A stretch of DNA of 64,000 nt from Arsenophonus sp052174495 (GTDB lineage Bacteria; Pseudomonadota; Gammaproteobacteria; Enterobacterales; Enterobacteriaceae). The position numbers and the translations under genes are program-made. Positions 55,674 through 64,000 of the stretch are shown here, piece after piece. The notes beneath the pieces are model-generated. The model saw only the letters and a list, made by a program, of their open reading frames with translations, ran no database searches and was not told the DNA's origin. Within the stretch, counting starts at the first letter, position 1. Every line of letters starts with the position of its first letter. The stretch spans positions 242,753 through 306,752 of the forward strand of contig JBQMRR010000007.1 in NCBI GenBank assembly GCA_052174495.1. The letters run 5' to 3'.

Positions 55674-55911
55674 TGGGGAGAATAAAGTGGAATTCAGTTT
55701 CTTCAATTCATAAATACATAAATCGACATCATTCAATAGATTATTACTGAACCAACTAATGAGACATAGCTTTATATTGCCAAGGAGTAAGGAAGCGACC
55801 CTTTAATCTGTATGGCTGGTTTTTCATAGGAACTTCTGTAGCAAAAATCTTTTATACAGTATAAAGGATTTCTACTAATAACCTTCCTGGTATAGCTTTT
55901 ATTCATCGGTT

Positions 55912-56241
55912 TTATTCTAACGGAGTAATTGTCTGACCAGTAATACGTGCCTGTTCTTGCAATGCCTGTTCGATCGTATCTTGCAATACGCGGATTTTTT
56001 GTTCCATATTATCAGTGTAGTCCCGTGTTTTCGTTTTTTCTTGCATAAGTTCATGGCAAATATTTAAAGCGACGATAAAAATAAGTTGTTCGGTATTTGT
56101 GACACCAGTTCGATTTTTTAGATCTTTTAGCCGTTTTTCAAGTTCAGCTGCAGAGCATTTTAAGGCATTTTGTTGTTCTTTTGGGCAATTAACCCTTAAT
56201 GTTCGTCCTAAAATTTGAATATCAACAGGTTGTGTAGACAT
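55912..56241 (-). CDS. zapA: Cell division protein ZapA
   Basis: Cytosolic protein that bundles FtsZ filaments and links the Z-ring to ZapB. The 109 residues equal E. coli ZapA. The N-terminal globular part (VDIQILGRTLRVNCP, LKCSAAELEKRLKDLK, then TNTEQLIFIVALNICHEL) is followed by the coiled coil (about 70-99: KTRDYTDNMEQKIRVLQDTIEQALQEQ). AGGAAGG lies seven bases before the ATG. It is divergent from the dead ygfB-pepP and live ubiH, as in E. coli. The 6S RNA gene expected downstream was not seen; only about 240 bases remain before the next IS. Confidence 0.96.
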   Translation of the reverse strand: MSTQPVDIQILGRTLRVNCPKEQQNALKCSAAELEKRLKDLKNRTGVTNTEQLIFIVALNICHELMQEKTKTRDYTDNMEQKIRVLQDTIEQALQEQARITGQTITPLE

Positions 56242-56509
56242 TATAACCCTTCCTAATTATCTGGGGAGATAAAATCTAGTGATAACATTTTTCTATTTAT
56301 AATTCTATTACGATATTAAAATAATTATAAATAATATATGCTCAATTTCTGTATGGCATATTATATATCAATATTATTAACGTAATTAAGCAGATATACT
56401 AATAAAAAATTTTTATATAGTTTATTAAACTTTTGAACTGTTGTTATGCAATAACAGTATGTTGTTTTAATAGCTTGCAGAAATGTATTGTTTAATTACG
56501 GACGGATAT

Positions 56510-56925
56510 AATTTATGCCAGTAATTACTATTATTAGTGGAAAAGTCAATTTATGAATTAACCAATAATAAATTAGCTTTTAATAGATATTAACTAACTC
56601 TATTACGTAAATTTTACGACTTTATCTTTTCATTTTTTAATAAAAAAGATTTTATTTTAAATTTGTTGTTACCTAAAAAAGGTAAGCAATTTGCTCCAAT
56701 ACCTTATCCGGTTAACTTAAATATTTTTTTGTTAGGATTAGGTGTTAACCAACATAAGTTTATGGGAGAAAAAATAAAAGAAATTATTAGGAATTTATAC
56801 AATATTAGTATATTAAGTTATGTTAAAAATGACGATCTAATGAATTAGAATAGATCTTAGAAGCTATCATTAAGTATGTTTTAATATGTAGCTCAGCTCT
56901 GTATTTATGGTTTTTATGGATTTAA
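56510..56925 (+). pseudogene. ygfB: YgfB/UPF0149 family protein, decayed
   Basis: In enterobacteria ygfB precedes pepP and ubiH and is divergent from zapA; its function is poorly known. The remnant reads YELTNNKLAFNRY and LLRKFYDFI (family: LHDLTNEGMAFGHEL..ALRKMHSA) at 56550-56625, then an open piece at 56663-56848 with NIFLLGLGVNQHKFMGEKIKEIIRNLYNIS (family: NHFLLGLGVTQPKL..TGEAIDDLRNIA). EAIIKYVLICSSALYL (family: EEIIEYVRVAALLC) ends it near 56905. The N-terminal third is missing or unreadable and several frameshifts occur. Confidence 0.82.
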
Positions 56926-57025
56926 AAGATCGGCAAATAAAAACAAAAAACAATATCTAACATTAGATTATTAGGAATAATACTCTAATCTATTTTGTTA
57001 TTTAATCGCTTCTAGGAGCGCACAT

Positions 57026-57469
57026 GAAGTTATGCTCGTTTCTGGTGTATAATAGAATTTAGGAGATGCTAGTGTATCCTTCTGATTGATTTCGTCAATC
57101 ATTTCAGCAACAGAGAGATAATATGTTATGAAAAGCTTACCATATATAGATATCTGAGAAACTAGATATTATCTTTGATCCATTGTGCTAACTCATCCGT
57201 AATGGTGTACTACGTAGCTGATAGCACCCCTGTTAAAATTAAACTTGAAATTCATGCTGGAAACAACATCTTGAACACTACCTTATCAGCTGCCGTCTCT
57301 ATGCTGTAGTTCATAACAGTTATTTGCTACAGTAAATAATATTGATTGGTATTGACTATGTTGAGATTAATGTCTATAAGGTTAAATGGAAATCACAGAA
57401 GCAACGGAATGCTTTCAACAGCTCATTGCTACTGCCTTATCTGAATCATGAAAAACGTTGAAGAGTTTG
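57026..57469 (+). mobile_element. IS256-family element, 5' part of a split copy
   Basis: Starts at GAAGTTATGCTCGTTTCTGG and is collinear with the first 440 bases of full copies. It stops in the segment equivalent to AAACG..GAAGAGTT. The missing continuation begins at about 61030, so this and 61030-61999 appear to be two parts of a single element separated by foreign DNA. Confidence 0.83.
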
Positions 57470-58001
57470 AAAAATAAAATATTTAATAATAGAAAAAACC
57501 GTTACGAGCTTCATATAGCGATTAAGTTTAATTAAAAGACTACGTCTTTGGGCAGCAATTCAGTAGATGAGTATTTACTATCTAAGATAGTAAACCCCAT
57601 AAAATCTCTGTTTTGCACTGTCAGGGATTTTTTGCCGCTGTAAGCGATTTTTCGCTTTCTAATTTCACGACTTTTCCGCAGTCTTTGGCTAAGACATACT
57701 TGCAAGGGGGAACGTAGCGAGGAGAAAGATCTACGAATGCTGATTGGAAGTATGTTTGCAGTGATGCTTGAAATTGACGTAGAGAATTTTATCAGAAAAG
57801 AACAAAAATCTGCTATCTTTCGAGTTTGGGAAAGTAAAGTTATCCACAGAATTAATGGGATGAAACTTGGTTAAAAATAGTTATGTATAACTTAAAATAA
57901 GTTAAGTGGATTTTAGCTGTACATATATGAAATAAAATAATTTTTACGGTATATTTGATTTTAAATTACAGTATGTTAGTTTCTAACTTAGAGAGTATAT
58001 T

Positions 58002-58960
58002 GTGAATTTTAGCGAGTTTAAATCACAAAAGCTAGCTTACTCAAGTGCTGATAACACGTGATCGATTCTTATCAATAAGCCTAGAATAGATAAGATTGAG
58101 GTATTACAGATTATATAATTAATTAGAGAATACAAAATGATTATGTAATCATTATTGTCAAGTTAGCACGTTACGGATTAGGAATTGTTTTTGATAAAGA
58201 TGTATGGATTTTTTAATATATCTCTAAACTACAGAAAACAATGAATAATCATCAAGAAACCAGTAGAACGTTTGTTTTATTCCTTATGATTTTTATCATA
58301 ATAAATAGAACAATTAGCGGTAGAACTTATCAAGAATTGGGAAAGGCTATTAGATAAGTTAAAAGAAACAGGAATTAAGATAAATCTACTTTATTTAGAA
58401 AAATAAGCAAGAAAGTATATAGGATTTGGTTTTATTGATAGTTGTCGAATAGTTTGAGATAAAAGGTAAGCTAGATATTGATCTAATTGAGATAACTTTA
58501 TCTACTAACCATTACATAAAAGGAAAAATGATAAAAATTAGTTCAAATTACCTTCCGTATCAGAAAATGAGAGACAGAAGAATTTATGAAATAGTCAGCA
58601 AGTATTGTAGTAATCAGAGAGAGTTTACAACTGCGCTTAAAAAGCTACAGTTAAGAACTGAAAGTAACTACATTGCTAAAAATGTTTAGACATAACATTA
58701 AGGAACTATCTAAAGGAAATGACTTACCTGATTCTAGTATTCATTACATTAGTAAATCGGATAGAGTGATTTTAATCATCGTAATCTGAGATATAAATAT
58801 AGAATAGCAATAACTAGAAAAGGCAAATTGAGAGATTTATAATTTAAAAAAAATTCAATAAAAACTAAGTGAGGTAAAAATAAAAATAATATTTATCAAT
58901 TTCCATAAGATGCAGAACGTCAGCTAGTTAGAAAAGGGGGGGATGAATTAATCATGACTG
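58002..58960 (+). pseudogene. repA: Plasmid replication initiator RepA (RPA family), decayed
   Basis: The remnant starts at a GTG (58002; MNFSEFKSQKLAYSSADN). It continues in broken frames with LARYGLGIVFDKDVWIF (58165-58215), SKLQKTMNNHQETSRTFV (58225-58275), TISGRTYQELGKAI (58310-58355), GFGFIDSCRIV (58425-58455), NYLPYQKMRDRRIYEIVSKY (58540-58605), SNQREFTTALKKLQLRTESN (58610-58670) and NIKELSKGNDLPDSSIHYIS (58690-58755). These follow the RPA replication-initiator family (for example Y.KDVLIF, SGR.Y..LEKAL, RRIYEI..KHCG.Q). At least four frame changes and many stops make it inactive. Confidence 0.85.
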
Positions 58961-59226
58961 GTATTTACTAGTTGTGGTTTTTGTATATCACTTTTTTCAA
59001 GATATTACATATCACCACAGTCGTATTCTTTTCATTTTTACATGCATTCAAGGGATTTATTTTTATGATTGACGGATTTGTACAGCTTTGAATGTGTGAG
59101 GGTTTGTGTGTGGGTGAGAATGATAACATAAATGCTTAATTATGCGATGTCTTTTTATCAACTCCTTGCGATTTTAATCAGATTAAGAAAAGAATAGCGA
59201 CTTTCAGTATCAAGGTCCTAGTAACG

Positions 59227-59775
59227 ATGAGTAAACAAGTAAGAATAATCGCTACAATTTTTTCATTTCTTGTGATATTTACATCTCCGGCTTCAGTCAG
59301 TACGAGCAGTACGAGCATTCAGGAGGTGAAAATTGGTTTTTCGCCGGGAAAAGCAGCAAAAGAGATAATCTTGTTAGCAATTGAAGAGGCGAAAATATCA
59401 ATTGATATTGCTGCCTATTCGTTTACCAGTAAGCCAATTGCGTTAGCTCTTGTTGACGCACAAAATCGAGGCATTAATGTCCGTATTGTTGCCGATAAGA
59501 AGTCGAACCGTGGAAAATATACTGCCGTGACATATCTAGTGAATCACCACGTGCCAGTAAGACTCAATGATAAGTATGCGATTATGCATAATAAGTTTAT
59601 GATCGTGGATGGTCATTCTGTTGAAACTGGGTCGTTCAACTATACAAAAAGTGCCGCATTTCGTAATGCAGAAAACGTAATTTATCTGCGTAACCGCCCA
59701 GATATTGCTGAAAAATACAGAAGAGAATTTAACCGATTATGGAGCGAAGCAGAAGATACAAAACCTACATATTAG
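59227..59775 (+). CDS. nuc: Secreted phospholipase-D-family nuclease (Nuc type)
   Basis: Small single-HKD endonuclease like Nuc of IncN plasmid pKM101, exported to the periplasm and non-specific for DNA. The 182-residue product has a signal peptide (about residues 1-28: basic start, hydrophobic IIATIFSFLVIF, then a Ser/Thr-rich stretch). The domain starts with FSPGKAAKEIILLAI and AYSFTSKPIALAL, then VRIVADKKSNRGKYTA. The catalytic motif H121-N-K123-F-M-I-V-D128 with ETGSFNYT follows, and a NAENVIYL segment completes it. Such enzymes act as dimers because each chain has one HKD. The frame is intact and less AT-rich than the flanking DNA, while the adjacent repA is dead. It was probably acquired with a plasmid. 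Whether it is still expressed is unknown. Confidence 0.92.
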   Translation: MSKQVRIIATIFSFLVIFTSPASVSTSSTSIQEVKIGFSPGKAAKEIILLAIEEAKISIDIAAYSFTSKPIALALVDAQNRGINVRIVADKKSNRGKYTAVTYLVNHHVPVRLNDKYAIMHNKFMIVDGHSVETGSFNYTKSAAFRNAENVIYLRNRPDIAEKYRREFNRLWSEAEDTKPTY

Positions 59776-61029
59776 TAGGCGATGCTGAATAGGAATGCGT
59801 CTAAAAATACGTTATTTAAGATACTTTAAGGAATCAACAATACGTCTTTAAAAGATCATAGTTAGATCAATAAATAACTATTTTATTATTTTTGGAATAA
59901 AAATACACTATTTTAAATAAGGTAATATGAAGCGATGAAAATGCTAAGGTTCAAGATAACTGATGAACAATATCAAGAATTAAAAACGGTAAAAAGTAAA
60001 AATATAGCATCAGACTCATTCTAAAAATTTCTAATTCCAGCTAGAAAAATCATTGTAAACGGTTAAATTTAATTTCTAAACGGTCAAATCCTTTCTTACA
60101 GAAAGAAAGCTGCTTATCTATCTGGCAATATTTTTCATAAGTTTTTGTTAAGAAAATTAATTTTTGACACAGAAGTATCTTCTGATAAATGAATGATTTC
60201 ATAAAATGAGTAATACCCAAAACAGGAGCATTTCAAAAATATAAAATAAAACTTTCCAAGAAATAGATAATTAATCTCTTTAAAAAATGAAAAACACAAA
60301 AAACATTATTACAGAAAACAGAAAAACATAAATATAGACTACTTAAGTACCTATTCCTTTCTACAAAATAAAAACTGTTTAATTTAAGCTCAGTATAACT
60401 TCTTATTTTGTTACCAGAATAAATCTGGGAGTTTGAGGTTCAGTATTTCAAGAAAATTAACAAGTCGATTAAATCTAAAATGATGCTCATTCAGGCTATT
60501 AAATTACTAAGTAAGTTGCGTAAAAACTAACATCAGACCGAAAAAATTATCAACGCCAGTATCGCTAATGAATAGCAAAGACTTTTTTTAGCTTTACTAA
60601 CCAGCAAGAACTTAGAAAATAAAGCTAAAATCTTTTACAGATAGTTTTCTATTAATAGCTATTGTACTTAACTTAGATATCTGATTTAGGAAGGAGTCAT
60701 CTATGAACTACAACGTAAAAATTATAGCCGCTCGCAAGGTGTTTGTGCTTACAACAAGTATAGTGCCTTTAAACAACGTTGCCGCAAGATATCTTTTCGC
60801 GGTAATGGTGTTAAAAATCGAACGTCCTTTTTACTTGACAGAAAATTAACGTAGTTATAGTAAGATGACCCAGAATAGACAGAACACTAAAAGATCATAA
60901 AGTAAATCAATATGAAACTAATGATCCTGCAGGCTTATAATAGGTTTGAGAGTGGACTGGATGGCTTAAAAATTACTTTTAAGTCTTCTGTAAAAGCGCA
61001 TTATTCTGTGTTTTATATCAACCCGCAAA
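59776..61029. other. Right part of the plasmid-derived segment, no intact gene
   Basis: Small coding-like pieces only: MLRFKITDEQYQELKTVKSKN near 59941, which is broken after about 25 codons, and MNYNVKIIAARKVFVL near 60703 with a good AGGAG ribosome site. The latter stays open for about 50 codons to a stop near 60850. Neither is recognised. A 60-codon open stretch at 60912-61094 is a chimera running into the IS sequence and is not a gene. Confidence 0.4.
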
Positions 61030-61999
61030 ATACTCAATGCTTTATCTTAAGACAATTCACTGGTGATTTTTACGAGACTCTGGGTAATTCTTAGCAAAAA
61101 AGAATAGGGTCCCCCCTCCTAGATATTTTATCAGTAAATTGAAGTAGTAATGGCTTAAAGAGAGCGCAGGCAATACGGTTCCATTCCGTAATTTAAGCAA
61201 CATGCGCTCTATAATTTATTTTTTGGCTGAAGGCATATCCCGTTTTGTTAGGGAAGCTAATCGCCTTTCTCTGCTGCTCATTATCATCAGCACTGTGCCA
61301 TGGAGGTAAGGAGCTAGCTGCAGTCAAAAGTGATCATCAAAAGTCAGAAGCGCAATGCCCAAACTTCTGATGACTGCGCGACCGGTGTTCCTTAACTATA
61401 TATTTCCTGAGCTTGCTATGGAAAACGGTGCTTTGATTTTTTAGAGTGTAATAGTAAAGATATTTCAAGATATGCAGCATCAATCTTATTTGGACATAAA
61501 TAGCTGATGTGCTAGCTTTATTCCCTAAAGGGGGGGTATGTAACTAAAAGTTAAGGTAGCTGCCGTAGGGGTTGGCTAGCAAAGAGATGTGATGCCGCTA
61601 ATAAATCTCTTGATATTTTGTTGTTAAGGTTTTTAGTATAAGTACTCCTGCAGCGATGAAAAGTTAAGAAGAACGAGAAAATAGCTGGTATTCTATAGCT
61701 TCTTGTCAGCACACATACTGCATTGCGCCCAGTCAATTAAGAAGGAAGAAGCTGATTAAATTATTTTTTAACAGTGAAGTTATGAAGCTAATACCCAAAT
61801 ACTATAGTTCAGAAAATAATTCTTTTTAATGGTATTTAGCCTACTCACTAGGTTGCTTAGAAAAATAGAATTGGCTAAGAGAATTTGATCTACTAGTCCT
61901 GATGGTAAACAACCTTCAATTTAAGGATGGGGAAACAGATTTACAAAGAATCAGACTAGAATGTATCCTGATCCCATCATACACTAAATTTGCTAATAC
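61030..61999 (+). mobile_element. IS256-family element, 3' part of the split copy
   Basis: Begins in the segment equivalent to CCTGTATCT..GACATATCCACTGGTGATTTT, exactly where the 57026-57469 fragment stops, and continues to the family's 3' end (AAATTTGCTAATACTT). It includes a G-run (61525-61532), stops and frameshifts. Together with the 5' part it reconstitutes one nearly full-length element. Confidence 0.83.
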
Positions 62000-62029
62000 T
62001 TGAAAGCATGACTTAATAATAATTTATAT

Positions 62030-63315
62030 CTCATATTCCTCGTTATGAATTTTTAAAAATAGTACATCTTGTATAGCTATTTTTGCGCTCTATCTGCTTT
62101 TTTACAAAATCAGATTGTGAATATGCTTATAGCAGGACAGTGTTTTTTCTTTATTTAATTGGCTTCAGTAAATATGAAGCAGTATTAGTTATCATTAAAT
62201 ATAATAATACCTATAGTAATAATATGCTTATTTAATTCTATGCGTGATTAAACGATAAAAAACTTACTTTGCTCGTCATTTTTGGTAAGCCAAGCTGTAA
62301 TTGTAAAATTTGGCATCAATTAAGGACACTGTTTACTGAAATTGATCAGTAACTTTATAAGTTATTAACTGACTTAGTCGTTATTTATCATGCTATTTAT
62401 CATGCAAAAATTAAATTTATCTATACGACGGATCAAATCATTAGTGCAGCTCTTGATTGGCTAAGAAAAGATGCTCAGTAAAAATTAAAGGCTCCATCTA
62501 CTTAAATTAATTGGCAGCTAATATCTTGATGAAATGCAATTATTTAAATCACCTAAAAACTTGCTCTAATACATGAAGCTAGGAAGATTTTCTGCAATGT
62601 AAATTTTCAGCCTGATTGTATGAATATTAGCTGATTGCATAAATTGAGCATGAGTTTATTAATTAAACTGCAAAATTATCTGCATGAATACCATTATATG
62701 TAGCAAAAATGCCTATATTTTGCATTTTAAAAAATGATGCTGTAATTAAGACGACCAATTTAATCTAGTTAATACCGCTATAAAATATCAAAATTATGCT
62801 AGTGATATTACGCGTATCTTCTCAGTGAATGGAAAATTCAGTCAACCGCAGCGTGAAGTTTATAACTTTGTATTAACCGGCACTAAATTCTGCTTTAACC
62901 TATATCAACCTGAGAGATTACTATTCGTTAAGTGATGATGGCAATAATAAAAATTAAGATCGAAGGTTTAATTAAGTTGGATTTTTGCAAGGTAAGCTAA
63001 ATAAACTTATCAAAAATAAAGTTCAGCTGCCTTTTTTATGGATGGTTTAAATCTATATTTAGAATTTAATTTCCATGATATTGATGACTATGGTAGCAAT
63101 TGCAATTTTCTGTTAGAACTGGAGATGATATTGAGCGTTAAACTAGGGATTTATATTTCAGCAAATGTTAATATGCCTAGAGTTTATTAAGGAATTGGTA
63201 TCCGTATTTAAGATGATATTTTGGTCTCTAAAGAGAGCAATGAAAGCCTATCAACGACTGTGTTATTAAAAATCCTGATGAGATAGAAGCGCTATGGCAG
63301 CAGCTAAATAAGTAG
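62030..63315 (+). pseudogene. pepP: Xaa-Pro aminopeptidase PepP, decayed
   Basis: Proline aminopeptidase P, a manganese enzyme of the pita-bread fold. The remnant is collinear: EYAYRQDSVFFLYLIGFSKY (family: EYPYRQNSDFWYFTGF) near 62116-62175, EAVLVIIKYNNT, then TEIDQQLYKLLTDLVVIYHA near 62337-62395 and ALDWLRKDAQ.KLKAPST.INW near 62450-62510. Next come DEMQLFKSPKNL, YASDITRIFSVNGKFSQPQRE near 62790-62855, FMDGLNLYLEF near 63038, GIGIRI.DDILVS near 63193-63225 and IEALWQQLNK to a stop at 63315. Several metal-binding residues (the DAG and HGLSHW regions) are lost. It sits 13 bases ahead of ubiH, the ancestral operon order. Confidence 0.88.
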
Positions 63316-63328
63316 GGAATTTGAAGTT

Positions 63329-64000
63329 ATGAAAGTAATTATTGTTGGCGGTGGTATGACAGGAGCGTTATTAGCACTTGCTATTTCGGCCTTCAGTCAT
63401 GGAAAGGTAGAAGTTTCATTAATTGAAGGGAGGTTACCTAATAAGACGCATTCTGGTTTTGATACCAGAACAATTGCATTAGCTCAGGGAACTTGCCAAC
63501 AGTTTAGTCAAATTGGTATATGGGACGGATTAAATAAGTATCTAACACCAATTATCAATATTCATGTTTCTGAATATCGCCATGTTGGCGTAGTAAATAT
63601 CTACGCTAAAGATTATTCTCTAGCTGCTCTTGGTTATGTTGTTGAGTTGCATGATGCAGAAAATTATTTATTTGATCAGCTTAAAAAGGCACCAGGTGTT
63701 AAATTATATTGTCCTGATAAAGTTATTGCTTTTAAGCGCACAATTGAGTATGTATCAGTTAAATTAACGAGTAATAAAATTTTAACCGGACAATTATTAG
63801 TTGCTGCTGATGGCAGCGATTCCATGATAGGTAAGGTTAGTCAAATTGAATGGCAGCGAGTGTCATATCAACAATGTGCAATTATCGCTAATGTTTTAAC
63901 TAGTGAAGCGCCGCATGGCAGAGCCTTTGAACGTTTTACCCAATATGGTCCATTGGCAATGTTACCTATATCTAAAGGGCGTAGTTCATTGATTTGGTGT
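63329..64000 (+). CDS. ubiH: 2-octaprenyl-6-methoxyphenol hydroxylase UbiH (continues past window)
   Basis: FAD-dependent monooxygenase of ubiquinone biosynthesis that hydroxylates the ring at C4. The first 224 codons are open to the window edge. The N-terminal dinucleotide-binding motif VIIVGGGMTGALLALAIS is intact, followed by HSGFDTRTIALAQGTCQQFSQIGIW, LAALGYVVEL and the second FAD motif LLVAADGSDS near residue 150-160. GRAFERFTQYGPLAMLPISKGRSSLIW comes next, all close to E. coli UbiH. The start is MKVIIV, the family's usual N-terminus. Its upstream partner pepP is dead, so transcription must come from a promoter in or before that remnant. Retention implies the cell still respires with ubiquinone. 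Confidence 0.95.
   Translation, partial: MKVIIVGGGMTGALLALAISAFSHGKVEVSLIEGRLPNKTHSGFDTRTIALAQGTCQQFSQIGIWDGLNKYLTPIINIHVSEYRHVGVVNIYAKDYSLAALGYVVELHDAENYLFDQLKKAPGVKLYCPDKVIAFKRTIEYVSVKLTSNKILTGQLLVAADGSDSMIGKVSQIEWQRVSYQQCAIIANVLTSEAPHGRAFERFTQYGPLAMLPISKGRSSLIWC

Larger units (their letters stand above)
57470..61029. mobile_element. Plasmid-derived segment inserted in an IS copy
   Basis: About 3.6 kb lying between the two collinear parts of one IS256-type element. It carries a decayed RepA gene of the plasmid RPA family (58002-58960) and an intact nuc-like endonuclease typical of plasmids. Upstream of repA, 57470-58001 holds origin-like DNA: a 6-bp hairpin AAGCGA-TTTT-TCGCTT (57642-57657) and a TTATCCACAG DnaA-box-like sequence near 57839. 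These features together suggest an integrated small plasmid or part of one. No intact partition or mobilisation gene is seen. Confidence 0.7.

Noticed and set aside
55674..55911. 6S RNA (ssrS) downstream of zapA
   Set aside because: Expected by synteny, but the remaining 240 bases show no convincing long hairpin with the 6S closing stem.
60912..61094. 60-codon open stretch as a plasmid gene
   Set aside because: Its second half is IS256-type sequence (the ACTGGTGATTTTT segment), so the frame is a junction artefact.
1..64000. tRNA, rRNA or CRISPR features
   Set aside because: No T-loop GGTTCGAATCC-type sequences in cloverleaf context, no rRNA-like blocks and no regularly spaced direct repeats; the only tandem arrays are the 8-base and 22-base ones listed.

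Overview
The window is a heavily decayed, very AT-rich bacterial chromosome segment. Only about 15 intact genes remain, covering roughly a quarter of the 64 kb. All recognisable host genes have the sequence and local order of Enterobacterales. The AT bias, the mass of pseudogenes, the large load of dead insertion sequences and a Proteus-type membrane bactofilin (CcmA) together suggest an insect-associated symbiont of the Morganellaceae, plausibly the Arsenophonus lineage. That placement is inference; there is no rRNA here to confirm it.

Layout. 1-3.9 kb: the end of a dead IS, then prc and proQ (minus). 4.7-10 kb: a run of dead genes in ancestral order, trmA, fabR, sthA and oxyR, invaded by IS copies. 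10-22.6 kb: IS copies, two unidentified repeat families and about 7 kb of unrecognisable decayed DNA. 22.8-27 kb: pabA (minus), then ftsB, ispD and ispF (plus) running into a truD pseudogene. 27-37.9 kb: topA and sohB, yciB with a dead yciA, more repeats and IS copies. 39.9-43.8 kb: hrpA. 47.6-50.7 kb: tsaB and the bactofilin gene. 55.9-64 kb: zapA and ubiH kept around dead ygfB and pepP, with a plasmid-derived segment (dead repA, intact nuc) wedged into an IS copy.

The dominant non-gene feature is one family of degenerate IS256-type elements, about 1.4 kb when full length, with ends beginning GAGTTAT. I count 14 loci: 10 plus, 3 minus and one head-to-head pair. None encodes an intact transposase. 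Two further unidentified repeat families (called R2 and R3 here) and a short one (R5) are also all broken.

The surviving genes serve core functions: cell division (ftsB, zapA), isoprenoid precursors (ispD, ispF), ubiquinone (ubiH), folate (pabA), DNA topology (topA), tRNA t6A modification (tsaB), RNA handling (hrpA, proQ), envelope and periplasmic proteolysis (prc, sohB, yciB) and a cytoskeletal bactofilin. The losses fall on regulators (oxyR, fabR), redox balance (sthA), RNA modification (trmA, truD), a thioesterase (yciA) and a peptidase (pepP). I saw no rRNA, tRNA or CRISPR array. Boundaries of pseudogenes and repeats were set by eye and may be off by tens of bases.
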